Part shown: one piece after another, positions 22,416 to 33,443 of the stretch
Position numbering within the stretch: position 1 is the first letter of the stretch
Layout: the number at the start of each line of letters is the position of its first letter
Origin: Echiichthys vipera
Taxonomy: Eukaryota; Chordata; Actinopteri; Perciformes; Trachinidae
NCBI GenBank assembly: GCA_963691815.1
Contig: OY829668.1
Span: forward strand, 1,178,531 to 1,242,530
Direction: 5' to 3'
DNA: 64,000 nt
The notes under the pieces: model-generated
Seen by the model: only the letters and a program-made list of their open reading frames with translations
Told to the model about the DNA's origin: nothing
Database searches by the model: none
Program-made: the position numbers and the translations under genes

Positions 22416-23815
22416 GGTGGCGGATTAGAGGTAAAAATCAAAATCATAAGCGCGTGCAACATGAAAACAAAGGTGAAGTGGAGCTGCAGCTGCAGGTCCG
22501 TCACCGCGGCGACATCTCAACACGTCTGCGATGTCATTTAGACAGACGGAGGCGCTTCACTGACACGGGGCAGGAGGGTTAAGTGACGGCTCCAGAGGGG
22601 TGTGAATTCGTCACAGACGAGCGGCTGCATTGTTCGACATAATGAGGAGGTTCCTCACATGAACTCCAGGACGAGATGAGACTCGGAGGAGGACGCAGGC
22701 GAGGACGTGACGGAGACGGAAAAGTGTCAAAACACAACAGCAGCTGTTCGGAGCGACTCCTCGCTGCCTGAGGCAAATATTTAGGTCTTGATTTCTCTCC
22801 GGTGACGAGTGTTTAGTGAGGAACAACCGACGGGTAAATAAGACTGTCCTCGGAGCACGGCTTCACAAAAACCGGCTTTTAATGGCGTGGTGGATAAAAG
22901 CAGATGTGACATTAGTTCTTGTGAAAGCTCTCAGCGGCTCGCTTCATGTTGCAAACACGGATCTTTAAACCTGCAGCTGCTGAGACCTTTTATAAACGAT
23001 GGCGTTGGTGTTCGGATGGTTAAAAGGCGGGAAATTCCTTCTCTTTGATCCAAGATGGTGGACGATTGTGCAGCGTTTACATCAGACGACTGCAAACCTT
23101 AAAAATACAACTTTACTTTTATTTATCCCCATCCTCGTGCTCTTAAAGTTGAATACTGCTGAACGCTCGTTGACAGTAAAGATCAAAGTTTAGGAAAGTT
23201 CGAGGAAGAAGTTCAAAGTTTTACATTTGAACAAACGTTGCATAAGATCTCTATATTATTGCCATGGCAACGAGCTCAATAAGTGACTAAATTGCTCTAA
23301 ATGACGGGTTTATTATCGTCTTCGTCAACAACAAACACTGAGTCGCTGCTGTGGAGCTTTCGACCGTATCACACGATCTTCTTCAAACGTTCATCAGTTC
23401 AGCGTCACGTCCGTGTTGCACTGAATTCTGGGTATTTAAGTCTTCGGTGAGGTGAGGTTTTGGGCGTCAGATGCTAAACGTGCTGCGTTCAGGTGGATTT
23501 TTATGCACGAATGTTTAATTCATGTAAAAGAAAAATGCTTTCGTTGATTTTACTCTCGCTATAATTTGCAGTTGCGACTTTCCCGATGACGTCGGTGCTT
23601 CAGTGGGTCACGTTCTTGCCGTTCTTCAAATTAAGAGTCTGGGGGGACAGATGCGTACGCTGTAAATACGGAGGGGGCGTGTCCTCGGTGTCCCCTGCAT
23701 CCCCGGTGTCCCCTCCAGGGATCTGCACCTGTGTGGCGTCTGCAGAGTTTAGCCACTGGGCCTCCAAACTGGACCATCTACTGCAGGACACACACTGACT
23801 GATGGAGAAGGACTT

Positions 23816-23817
<2 letters not shown>

Positions 23818-23895
<78 letters not shown>
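23818..23895. repeat. CA microsatellite, about 38 units
   Basis: Uninterrupted CA tract in the inhbb intron, preceded by TTCTCACAC. Confidence 0.98.
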
Positions 23896-23896
<1 letters not shown>

Positions 23897-24052
23897 CTAA
23901 ACATCCGGACTGTGTCTTTAAGTTGCGACGGACATTTGAGCGTCGACGCGTCCACGACAGAAAAGTGTTTGTGTCGACTTGGAGCACAGAAAACTAAGTA
24001 TCTGGACAACAAACTGTGATGCAGGAAACCGCCATCGAGCCTGGCGTTAGAT

Positions 24053-24083
<31 letters not shown>

Positions 24084-24095
24084 ACACACACACAC
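24053..24095. repeat. CA microsatellite
   Basis: CA run with one ATACAC interruption in the inhbb intron. Confidence 0.97.
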
Positions 24096-24223
24096 TCTGT
24101 GAATTCTAATGGGGTGCCAGGCTCCAGGGTTCAGCCCGTCAATCTGCATTCAGGGCGCAGGACGGCCGACACAAAAGCTGTGACCTTATACTGAGGGGAG
24201 TGATTCAACACAACCCTGCCGTG

Positions 24224-24224
<1 letters not shown>

Positions 24225-24300
<76 letters not shown>
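24225..24300. repeat. CA microsatellite, about 37 units
   Basis: Uninterrupted CA tract in the inhbb intron; a shorter run follows at 24416-24439. Confidence 0.98.
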
Positions 24301-24301
<1 letters not shown>

Positions 24302-24854
24302 AAACACAGTCTCCTACATGTATACGCCAATGCAGACACTCGTAGGAAAACACAAAGTAAAAGAAAACACACATAAAGACATGACAGAGACACAAAAGCT
24401 GTCCACACTCTGACACCACACACACACACACACACACACGTTCACAGCTGTAAAGTGAGTGCAGCAGTGGCGTGTTGATGTGGCGAGCAGATGTTTGGCT
24501 CTGTGGCGGAGCGTTGAGGCACACGTGGGTGAAGCAGGTGGTGTCGTTGATCATTCTCAGCTTCTTTTCCTCTCTCACTAAACTGTTCCTCTCAGGCTTG
24601 ACGCCGTGCCACGTCCCCGCTGACAGCCGCTCGGCGCCGCAGCCAACTGGCAAGCGCCGGGCGCCGAGGTGGAAGGTCTGCAACACAGCGGCCACAGAGA
24701 GAAACATGTGAAACTAAAAGGCTCTCAGCGGGGAGCCAAACCTCGGCCCGCAGCTTGTTTGTGAGCGCTTCAAAGTGAACACGGCACCGGGGCTGCAGCC
24801 AGGGCGCCCACATGTCCAACTTTCTCTGCGGCATGTGAACGCAGCGTGCTTCAA

Positions 24855-25380
24855 AATCAGCTCTGCAGCCACCGAACTACAGTCGACCCCTTTCCACGGG
24901 TCATCCAGACGAAAACATCCTGCTCACAGGTTTAACAGACGGAAGAAATGCTCAGGACGAGCTGAACCACGAGATTTAATAACGTCTGAGCCTCGGCCTC
25001 AGGAGACGCGCCCTGCTGCAGAGTTCATGCATGAACCACAGTCAACACGCATGCAACCATTAACCGATCCTTTGGGGTGATAACAACGTGTTCAAATGTA
25101 AAAACTACCTGCTGAATCATAATAATCAGCCTTAAAGGACACGACCTGCAGCAGAATCCACGCCTAAAAAGCAGCTCTTTCAGCTCTTCATCCTCCAAAC
25201 TACAGTCAACACTCATGCAACTCTTTGTTGGATCAGTCCAGACAATAAACATCTACTTTCAGGTTTATTGACAGACGTAAAGACTCCTGCAGAACCACAA
25301 AACTCAGCCTCAGAAGACACGACCTGCAGCAGAATCCACACATAATTAAGCTCTACAGCCTCCAAACTAGAGTCAACATA
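24855..25380. repeat. Diverged tandem repeat, about 175 bp unit
   Basis: GACACGACCTGCAGCAGAATCCAC recurs about 179 bp apart (about 25137 and 25316), and CCTCCAAACTACAGTCAACA-type words recur at about 24870, 25192 and 25360. About three diverged copies. Confidence 0.75.
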
Positions 25381-25387
25381 TGTGTTG

Positions 25388-25960
25388 TTTTGTTATATAA
25401 CCTTTATTTAAGCAGGTTTGTCCCTTTGAGATCCAGGATCTCTTTTCTAAGGGAGACCTGTCCCAGAACGACAGCACAGGAAGTCTCAACACCAATAAAA
25501 CATGTGCACTCCTGGAGCCTGGATGTGATGGAGTTGATCTTGGACTTGAACACATTCAGAGACACCAGACTCTGGAGTTTAAGCTCTGACTGCTAAATGC
25601 TCCGTGTGCTCGGAGCAGAACATCTAAAAGCGTTCTTCCCCATTTCTGATCTCACCTGAGGAACAGCGAGATGCTAAAACTCCTGAGAGCGGAGACGGTC
25701 GGCCCTGTTAGTTAAGATCAGTAAGATGGAGTCATCTCAAGAGCAGCCTGTAAACCAGCACATACCAACGGCCCAGCCTGGCTCTCTGTGTGAGTTCCTC
25801 CTCTGTGTGAGTTTGCCCTCTAAACTCTAAAGTGAGAGTTTGACTGAAGCCTGAGATCCAAACATCAGGACGGGTTCAATAAAACAGGTTTAAAGGATCA
25901 ATATCATCATGGAGCTCTGCAGCTGGCTGCTGCAGCTGGCTGCCACACTGTCTGCTCTTA
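25388..25960 (-). mobile_element. Probable teleost retroelement segment
   Basis: CCTTTATTTAAGCAGGTTTG, TCCCTTTGAGATCCAGGATC and TAAGGGAGACCTGTCCCAGA match a very frequent fish interspersed repeat whose 3' end lies at the low-coordinate side. Assigned from recognition only. Confidence 0.5.
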
Positions 25961-26006
25961 TTTTGGCGGGTCCTGCATCAACATCTGCTCAACATCAGCT
26001 TCTATA

Positions 26007-26190
26007 AAGACACACACACACTCAGAGCACACACACACACACACACACACTCACTCAGAGGAGCACACACACTCAGAGCACACACACACACACTCAGAGG
26101 AGCACACACACACACTCAGAGCACACACACACACTCAGAGGAGCACACACACACACTCAGAGCACACACACACACTCAGAGGAGCACACA
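26007..26190. repeat. CA / CTCAGAGGAG compound repeat
   Basis: Alternating CA runs and CTCAGAGGAGCACACAC or CTCAGAGCACACAC words, about eight copies, near the 3' end of the inhbb intron as read on plus. Confidence 0.93.
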
Positions 26191-26393
26191 CCAGCTCACA
26201 CAGGTGAGGTTTGTCTCTCTGCTCCATCCTGAGTCTGAGTTCCTGCAGAAAATCCTCCCTCCTTCCTAAAAACACGGTGTTTCTAAGTGTTTCCTGTCTC
26301 TACACTCTGGAGATCTCAGTGTTTGTTTGAGGTAAATGATGAAAACTGTTTCATTTCTTTGGATTCAGGTGAAAGCAGAGCGGACACACGCAC

Positions 26394-26793
26394 CTTTCTC
26401 CGCGAAGCTGATGATCTCGGAGCTCTCCTCCAGCGCCTCGGTGCTCATCGGGTGCCCGTCCAGGTTGGGGATCTCCACCCGGCCGTCCTCCCGCAGCTTC
26501 CCGGCGTGGAGCTTCCGCAGCGCCGTCACCATGGAGGCTTTGGACACCGGGTGCGTGATGTTGGGTCTGTCCCGCATCTGCAGCCGGCTCAGGATGTGCC
26601 TCTTCACCGCCTCCAGGAAGTCCACGTTCAGCCGGCCAGACTCGGGGTCCTCCGGCTGAGCCGCGCCGCAGGACGCGCAGGTGTCCCCCCGGGACGTGGT
26701 GCGCGCCTCGGCCTCGGTGCCGGGCGCGGCGGTGCAGCGGACGGAGAGGACGAGAGCCACGAAGAGTGCCAGTCTGAGAGGACAGCTACTCAT
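26394..26793 (-). CDS. inhbb: inhbb exon 1: signal peptide and propeptide of activin beta-B
   Basis: First coding exon, from the ATG at 26793 to phase 1 donor AAAG|GTGCGT. The start MSSCPLRLALFVALVLSVRC is a typical signal peptide. Then comes the propeptide: CxxC (TCASCG), VDFLEAVKRHILSRLQMRDRPNIT, with an N-glycosylation site at NIT, and ALEESSEIISFAEK, the conserved beta-B propeptide before the exon junction. The ATG is preceded on the minus strand by a long pyrimidine-rich 5' UTR, and no better in-frame ATG lies upstream. Joins exon 2 across the 5.28 kb intron. Confidence 0.96.
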
Positions 26794-26849
26794 TTTCTGT
26801 TCCGAGGAGGAGTGGAGTCACCTTTTGTCTCTGCGGGTCAGAGTTCAAG

Positions 26850-26932
26850 TCCTAAAGAAGAAGAAGAGGAGGAGGAAGAAGAGGAGGAAGAGGAGGAGGG
26901 GAGGAGGGAGGCGGAGGAGGAGGAGGGAGGCT
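26850..26932 (-). promoter_or_regulatory. inhbb: Polypyrimidine tract in the inhbb 5' UTR
   Basis: GAAGAGGAGG-rich on plus, hence about 80 nt of CTCCTCCTCTTCTTC on the transcribed strand, about 60-140 nt upstream of the inhbb ATG. A regulatory role is inferred from position only. Confidence 0.5.
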
Positions 26933-27024
26933 CAGTCTGGAGCTGGATCCGTGCGTAACGCTGTGACGCGCCGCACTTTGTTTCCATCCACAAGAAGACG
27001 CGTGAGCAGAAGAGACTACCACAT

Positions 27025-27350
27025 CTCTGGGGGGGTCTCCGGTCCTCTTTAGTCCTCTCTGAGGGTCCCTGGTCCTCTTTAGACCTCTCTGAGTGTCTCT
27101 GGTCCTCTCTAGACCCACTGAGAGGGTCTCTGGTCCTCCTTAGTCCCACTGAGTGTCTGTTTCGTGTCCTCTCTAGTCCTGCTCTGATGGACTGAGAGGG
27201 TCTGTGGTCCTCTCTAGTCCCGCTCTGGGGGTCTCTGGTCCTCTCTAGTCCCGCTCTGGGGGTCTCTGGTCCTCTCTAGTCCCGCTCTGAGGGTCCCTGG
27301 TCCTCTCTAGTCCCGCTCTGAGGGTCCCTGGTCCTCTCTAGTCCCGCTGT
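27025..27350 (-). repeat. Minisatellite of about 30 bp in the inhbb 5' UTR region
   Basis: About ten copies of GTCTCTGGTCCTCTCTAGTC followed by CCGCTCTGGG or variants. Lies between the inferred transcription start and the ATG of inhbb. Confidence 0.9.
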
Positions 27351-27662
27351 GATGGATTTTGGATCCGAAAACTCCCGTCAACAAACTCCACGCGTAAGCG
27401 CCAAGAATCCATGTTTTAAAGTTCATCCATCATGTGTTTGATCCACACACACACACACACACAGATACACACACATGCACGCGCGCAGCTCACCATCCCT
27501 TTAGTGCTTCTCTCTAAACGTGTTTGAATCTCGTGCCGTTGTGGTGCTGCCGGAGTGCCGCTGCGCAAACACCGCTGTGCGGAGCAGGAGGAGGAGAGGA
27601 GGGAGGTGTCTCCATCCTGGCGTCTGAGACTCAGGAGCTGCACACACACACACACAGCTGCA

Positions 27663-27730
27663 TTTATACAGGGTCCAAGAGAGGGGGCGGGGTCATATAG
27701 GGAGGGGGCGGGGCTACGAACACACGTCAC
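27663..27730 (-). promoter_or_regulatory. inhbb: Probable inhbb core promoter
   Basis: Read on the minus strand: a CRE-like GTGACGTG at 27723-27730, two identical GC boxes CCCCGCCCCC at 27704-27713 and 27683-27692 (21 bp apart), then TATAAA at 27663-27668. This order and spacing predict a start near 27630, giving a 5' UTR of about 840 nt. Motifs are seen directly; use as promoter is inferred. Confidence 0.6.
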
Positions 27731-27749
27731 TGAGCTCCTGACACCAAAA

Positions 27750-29280
27750 TAAACCAAATTAACGCGTTTTTATCAGCTGTTTACAGGTGAAACTGCAAAA
27801 CAACTGCACTTAAGTCAGAATATACTGCAGTTTATTTGTAATAACTATTATATTTAATAACTTCTATGTGTTAACAACAGTTTGTAATGTGCAAAGGGAC
27901 TAAATTTATCAAGTAAATAGTGGACTAATGCTCCAAAAAACAATATAAACCAGACTTTCAACACATGCTTTCATCATCTGTTTACAGACGAAACTGCAAA
28001 AAACTGCAATTTATTCAGAATATACTGCCGTTTAATCCGTCCCACAGAAATATTCTGATCCTGTATTTTGTATTAAAAGCAACAATAATGTTAAAATATA
28101 AGAAACTCCTGCATTCAGCATGAATCTGAGGTATTTTAATATATAAAAACTCATCTTTTTATGTGTTAATGACAGTTTGTAATGTGCAAAGGGACTAAAT
28201 GTATCAGATAAATGGGGTTCAGAGTGAATTAATGCTCCAAAAAACCATATAAACCAGATTAACACATGCATTTATCCGCTGTAATGAGTTTAAAGAGCTT
28301 TTATTCTGATAATTCTGCAGATTTTTCTCTTTAACACTTTGACTTCAGCACTTTTATCTTTCACCTTCAGTTCTTTTAGAAACTCATGTTTTATGTTGAG
28401 TCACAAAAATAAACAATAAACAAAAAAAACATGAACATGAAACTGTTCTGAAAAACTTTAAAGTCGTTTTATAATTGGTTTTGATCTTTTTTTGTGTTTT
28501 TTCACCTTATACATTTTCTGTTTTATTTATTTATTTATTAAAATGTTTGATGTGTCTAATGTATTTATACATTTTTAGTAAGGATAGTTTATAAACAGTT
28601 AAACACATGTAAATATAATATTAAGAGTCAAACATAAAGATAAATAAATAATTAAATATCAAAAGTGATGAAACGGCGACATCTTTGTTCCAAACACCGG
28701 AACTGCAGCTTTACTCCTTTAAATCATATTTATCTTCAATATTTAATATTTAACAAATATTTAATATTTAACTACAACAGATGACACAAAAACATCTGAC
28801 TTTTTAAAATTAATTAATAATAATTTTATAAAGAAAAATATAAAAAACAGCTTTGTTTTATTTAAGGCTCATTAAAATCATATTTTTTTATGTGAATTTA
28901 CTTTATAACATTAATGTTTTACACACATATGGTATGTTGAGTATAAATAATGTAAATAAATGAATTAATAATAGAATGAAACCAAATAAATTAATCTTAG
29001 AATAAAATTCAAAAAAATGAATAAATAAATGAATAAAAACCAAATAAATGAATAAAAATTAAATAAATGAACGTTTGAATAAATACATTAAAAAATAAAT
29101 AAATTTATGAATAAAAAAAAAATACATGGATGTATAAAAAAATAAATTAATGAATAAATGTATTGATAAATAAATAAAAACCAAACAAATAATTTAATAA
29201 ATAAAGCTGAAGGAACACAAGGAATGCCGTGACGTCACTTCCTGTTACTGTTATCTGAGAGGAGGTAAAAAGGTTGAGAC
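27750..29280. other. AT-rich spacer between inhbb and ralb
   Basis: No exon. 27779-28270 has a diverged tandem duplication: AAACTGCAAAA..CTGCA..TCAGAATATACTGC occurs twice and GTTTGTAATGTGCAAAGGGA occurs twice. 28960-29210 is low-complexity AAATAAATGAATAAA. This block separates two divergent genes, so shared regulatory DNA may lie here. Confidence 0.5.
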
Positions 29281-29439
29281 GTATCACTCCGCGTCTGTTT
29301 CCCGGGCTCAGTCAGTCCGGGAGCTCTACAGAGCAAAAAACGCATTTCACGTCACATTGGCGTGAGTCTAAACATATATCGCATAAAATAAAATATATAT
29401 ATTTGTATATTTTGTATTTATAAACGTTTTATGGCTGTA

Positions 29440-29900
29440 TTTCACGCTATCGCTAACTCCGTCACCTTGGTAACGGTTCGGACTACGGAGTGACGCGTCC
29501 TCTCGCGATAACACGATCTTCGGTAGGAGTCCGCGATAAGGTGGGGCAGAGAGAGAGCGCGTCCCCCGGTCAACTTGTTAAAAAGTTGAGTGTGTTTCGG
29601 TTAATGGCGGATTTATTAACGAACAACACCAAAACTACGTTAGCGGGTGAGTTCCGGGACTTCTTCCACGTAGTTTGAGACATTTTCACGTTTTCTACGG
29701 GACGTTTTTACGCCGTTTTTCTCTGATTTCGCCCCGAGGGAGAGAAAGCGTTATCGTATCAGCGTGGTGAGTGACACTTCCAGCGGGCCAATCAGAAGCG
29801 CGATAGGGGAGTTTAAGCCAATCAGAGGCAGGCAGGAGGCGGGAGCTAGGAGCAGTGCTGTTGAGTGTCAGCTGGTGGAGCATAGAGGAAGCTGCTGTGT
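29440..29900 (+). promoter_or_regulatory. ralb: Candidate ralb promoter and non-coding first exon
   Basis: CpG-rich island in AT-rich surroundings. It carries TCTCGCGA (29501-29508), a known core-promoter word of TATA-less genes, two CCAATCAGA boxes (CCAAT at 29788 and 29818), and a consensus donor GG|GTGAGT at 29647, which could end a 5' non-coding exon spliced to the first coding exon near 31590. The link to ralb is inferred from position and strand. Confidence 0.45.
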
Positions 29901-29994
29901 GGAGTTTAGTTCCTCTTTTACTGCAAAGTTTATTTTCTTATTTATTATTTTAATCATGCAAAGTGCTTCATATTTATTCATCTTTAAAACCTGA

Positions 29995-30725
29995 CACATC
30001 TGACTTCACTCACTCATGTTAAACTGGTTTAAAAGGGCTTAAGAGCCTCAGTTTATTCATGTAGTCTTAAAACATTTATTTATTTTTATTTATTTACTGT
30101 TAAGGTTTTTCAGTTCTTGCATTCATTTATATATTTTTAAACATTTTAGTTTTTTTGTTTATTTAATTTTAAGGTTATTAGGTCTTGAATTTATTTATAT
30201 ATACTTAAAACATTTTATTTATTTACTGTTAAGGTTTTTCAGTTCTTTAATTTATTTATATATGTTTAAAACATTTTAGTTTTTTATTTATGTACTTACT
30301 TTTAAGGTTTTAAGGTCTTGCATTCATTTATATATTTTTAAAACATTTTATTTATTTTCTGTTAAGTTCTTTAGGTCTTAAATGTATTTATATATATTTA
30401 AAACATTTTAGGTTTTTTATTAATTTACTTTAAATGTTATTGGGTGTTGAATATAATTTTATATATTTAAAACATTTAATTTAATTACTGTTAGCGTTTT
30501 TACAGAGCTAGAATATATTTATATATATTTAAAACATTTTGGTTTTTATTTACTTTTAATGTTTCAAGTTCTTTAATTTATTTATATATTTTTTTGAAAA
30601 CATAATAGGTTTTTTATTTACCTTAAATTATTTTTGTTCATATTTATCTATTTTGAAGCATTTTAAGTCTTTCATTTATTTATATATTTTAATCATATTC
30701 ATATATGTTTAAAACATTTATTTAA
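29995..30725. repeat. AT-rich tandem array, about 60 bp unit
   Basis: About ten diverged copies of a unit containing TTAAGGTTTTTCAGTTCTT, ATTTATTTATATAT and TTAAAACATTTTAGTTTTTT, directly downstream of the promoter-like block and inside the inferred ralb 5' intron. Confidence 0.85.
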
Positions 30726-31420
30726 AGCAAAGTAAATTTAAAATAATGTGATTTTGCACAGAGCTTAAATGAATCAAAGCACAGTTGTTGTTTTATTGGT
30801 GTTATACAGGTTAATAAACCAAAAAATCATGATTTTGTTCTGAGCTTAAATCAAATAAATTAGATCTTAGTGTTTATATATATTATCGTATTTATATAAA
30901 TAATGAGAGATCTGTGACCCCCGGCCCTCGTGTCTTCGCCCTTCAGCCTCAGTGAAGCTGCAAAGGTCACAGTTTATTTACAGTGGCTCTTTATCAGCGG
31001 GTCCTTCAGGCACCCGCTCAAACACGGCATTCATAACACGCTAATAACACATTAATAACACGTTAATGAGACATTAATGAACCATTAATGACACTTTAAT
31101 AACACACTATTAACACGTTAATGCCACAGGAACACGTATTCAGAGCGTTTACTGCTCTTAAAGTACAAAGCAAAACTCTGAAAACATAAAAAATAACCAG
31201 TTAAAAGCTCTGAAAGTAAACGTATTAATTGTGCCGTAATGTTCCATAAAAACACCTCATCTTTCTCATTAATTTATACATTAATTTAAAAAAATTCAAA
31301 CATTTTTTTCAATGAATATGTTTAAATATATTAAACAATATATATTTAAATCATTTAAAATACACCTTAAAAAAACCTTAAAACTAAATACAAAAACTAA
31401 AATGTTGGTCTCTGCTGGTC
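30726..31420. other. Upstream sequence of ralb coding exon 1
   Basis: No exon supported. 31020-31130 is a loose repeat of ACACGTTAATGA / ACATTAATGA words of 11-13 bp; the rest is AT-rich. Confidence 0.45.
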
Positions 31421-31558
31421 CACTCTTGGTCCCTCATGATCCATCCTGATCCTTCCTGGTCTCGTCTGGTCTCTCCTTGTCTCTCCTGGTCCCCCCCTGA
31501 TCCCTCCTGATCCCTGCTGGTCTCTCCTGGTCCCCTCCCGGTCCCTCGTGGTCCCCTA
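31420..31558. repeat. Pyrimidine-rich short tandem repeat
   Basis: TCCTGGTCTCTCC / CCCTCCTGATCC-type words, about ten copies, ending about 50 bp upstream of the ralb ATG. On plus it is a long pyrimidine tract that could serve the acceptor of a first coding exon. Confidence 0.75.
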
Positions 31559-31606
31559 AGTGGTAGGGCGGAGCTGCGAGCCTCTGGACTGAGACAGACC
31601 GGGGCG

Positions 31607-31720
31607 ATGGCGTCCGGTAAGACCAAGAACCAGACCTCCCTGGCGCTCCACAAGGTGATCATGGTGGGCAGCGGCGGCGTGGGGAAGTCCGCCCTCACGC
31701 TGCAGTTCATGTACGACGAG
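31607..31720 (+). CDS. ralb: ralb coding exon 1
   Basis: 38 codons, MASGKTKNQTSLALHK to FMYDE, including the P-loop. The ATG context GGGGCGATGG is strong. Ends in phase 0 at GAG|GTGAGC. Confidence 0.96.
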
Positions 31721-33370
31721 GTGAGCCCCGACACTACATTACCCACAATCCCCTGCTGCTCCAGTCCTATCCGACACTACATTACCCACAATCCCCTGCT
31801 GCTCCCGTCCCATCCCACACTACATTAACCACAATCCCCTGCTGCTCCCATACCATCAGGCACTACATTACCCACAATCCCTTGCTGCTCCAGTCCCATC
31901 GTACACTACATTACCCACAATCCTCTACTGCTCCCGTCCCATCCCACACTACATTACCCACAATCCCCTGCTCCAGTCCTATCCGACACTACATTACCCA
32001 CAATCCCCTGCTGCTCCCGTCCCATCCGACACTGCATTACCCACAATCCCCTGCTGCTCCCGTCCCATCCGACACTACATTACCCACAATCCCCTGCTGC
32101 TCCCGTCCCTTCAGACACTACATTACCCATAATCCCCAGCTGTTCCCGCCCCATCAGACACTACATTACCCACAATCCCCTGCTGCTCCAGTCCCATCCG
32201 ACACTGCATTACCCACAATCCCCTGCTGCTCCCGTCCCATCCGACACTGCATTACCCACAATCCCCTGCTACTCCCGTCCCATCCGACACTACATTACCC
32301 ACAATCCCCTGCTGCTCCAGTCCTATCCGACACTTTATTACCCACGATCCCCTGCTGCTCCCGTCCCTTCAGACACTACATTACCCATAATCCCCTGCTG
32401 TTCCCGCCCCATCAGACACTACATTACCCAGAATCCTCTGCCCCCAGTTCGTGGAGGACTACGAGCCCACCAAGGCGGATAGCTACAGGAAGAAGGTGGT
32501 TCTGGACGGCGAGGACGTGCAGATCGACATCCTGGACACGGCGGGTCAGGAGGACTACGCCGCCATCAGGGACAACTACTTCCGCAGCGGCGAGGGCTTC
32601 CTGCTGCTGTTCTCCATCACGGAGCACGAGTCCTTCAGCGCCACGGCCGAGTTCAGGTCTGTGCACGCCGCCATGGGACGCCACGGGGCGGTTAGGGTTA
32701 GAACGCTGAGGCCGGGGATTAGATTTAAAAAAGTAAATAAATGTGTTTAAAACTGGCTCTGCAGCTTTGACCTCCGTCTCCGTGGAAACGTTTACCCGTA
32801 AACAGCGGCGTGTGTGTGTGTGTGTGTCGTCAGGGAGCAGATCCTGCGGGTGAAGGAGGAGGAGAACATCCCTCTGCTGCTCGTGGGGAACAAGTCCGAC
32901 CTGGAGGAGCGGCGCCAGGTCTCCGCCGAAGAGGCCGCCGCCAAGGCCTCCGAGTGGGGCGTGCAGTACGTGGAGACGTCGGCCAAGACCAGGGCCAACG
33001 TGGACAAGGTGCGACAACAACAACGACGACAACAACAAAAACGACGACAACGACAAACAATGACAACAACGACAGCAACGACGACCACAACGATGACAAC
33101 TAAAACAACTACGACGACGACAACAACGACAGCGACAACGACGATGACAACAGCGACGACAATAAACGCCTTTTTCCCTCGCTGTCCACGCTCGTCCTTC
33201 CTGTCCCTTTTCAAAATAAAAGCCCAGATGCGTGACTCTGCGTCTCTGTCCCGTGTCCGCAGGTGTTCTTCGACCTCATGCGTGAAGTCCGCAAGAAGAA
33301 AATGGCGGAGAGCAAAGACAAAAACGGGCCGAGCGGCAAGAAGAAGAAGAAGCACTGCTGCGTCCTTTAA
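31607..33370 (+). CDS. ralb: ralb: Ral-B small GTPase (4 coding exons)
   Basis: Spliced CDS 31607-31720, 32448-32656, 32834-33008, 33263-33370; all junctions are GT-AG and in phase, giving 201 residues (human RALB 206). P-loop GSGGVGKS, switch I YEPTKADSY, switch II DTAGQED, NKSD and ETSAK are intact. The C-terminus is lysine-rich and ends CCVL, a geranylgeranylation CAAX box. Ral proteins recruit the exocyst and RalBP1 in vesicle traffic, cytokinesis and cell signalling at membranes (family knowledge). RalB rather than RalA is favoured by the neighbour inhbb, as in human 2q14.2, and by residues such as FSITEHESF. Divergent to inhbb, with about 2 kb between the inferred starts. Confidence 0.95.
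31721..32447 (+). repeat. ralb intron 1, wholly a 43 bp minisatellite
   Basis: The array starts about 10 nt after the donor and continues to the acceptor CCCCCAG|TTCGTGG. The unit has CCCCTGCTGCTCCCGTCCCA then TCCGACACTACATTACCCACAAT (43 bp), and 727 nt is almost exactly 17 units. Variants are TCCAGTCC, TTCAGAC and CAGCTGTTCCCGCCCC. Confidence 0.96.
32448..32656 (+). CDS. ralb: ralb coding exon 2
   Basis: FVEDYEPTKADSY to SATAEF plus the first two bases of Arg. Holds switch I and switch II. Donor CAG|GTCTGT, phase 2. Confidence 0.96.
32834..33008 (+). CDS. ralb: ralb coding exon 3
   Basis: REQILRVKEEENIPLLLVGN to RANVDK, with NKSD and ETSAK. The acceptor follows GTGTGTCGTCAG, so the tract is partly a GT run. 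Ends phase 0 at AAG|GTGCGA. Confidence 0.96.
33009..33180. repeat. ACA/ACG trinucleotide tract in ralb intron 3
   Basis: ACAACAACGACGACAAC-type run filling most of intron 3 (33009-33262), beginning directly at the donor. Confidence 0.9.
33263..33370 (+). CDS. ralb: ralb coding exon 4
   Basis: VFFDLMREVRKKKMAESKD to KKKKKHCCVL and TAA. Hypervariable basic tail and CAAX box. Confidence 0.96.
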   Translation: MFFDLMREVRKKKMAESKDKNGPSGKKKKKHCCVL

Positions 33371-33407
33371 CTCCGGCTGAGGCGACAGAGGTGCCACGAC
33401 AACAACC

Positions 33408-33443
<36 letters not shown>

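Larger units (their letters stand above)
21113..26393 (-). other. inhbb: inhbb intron 1 (5.28 kb)
   Basis: Bounded by donor AAAG|GTGCGT at 26393 and acceptor CCCCCAG at 21113 on the minus strand. It holds several CA tracts, a diverged tandem repeat at 24855-25380, a retroelement-like segment near 25388-25960 and no other exon. Confidence 0.9.

Noticed and set aside
31882..32709. 275-codon frame spanning ralb intron 1 and exon 2
   Set aside because: It reads the 43 bp minisatellite and then the wrong frame of exon 2; the correct frame is fixed by the GTPase motifs.
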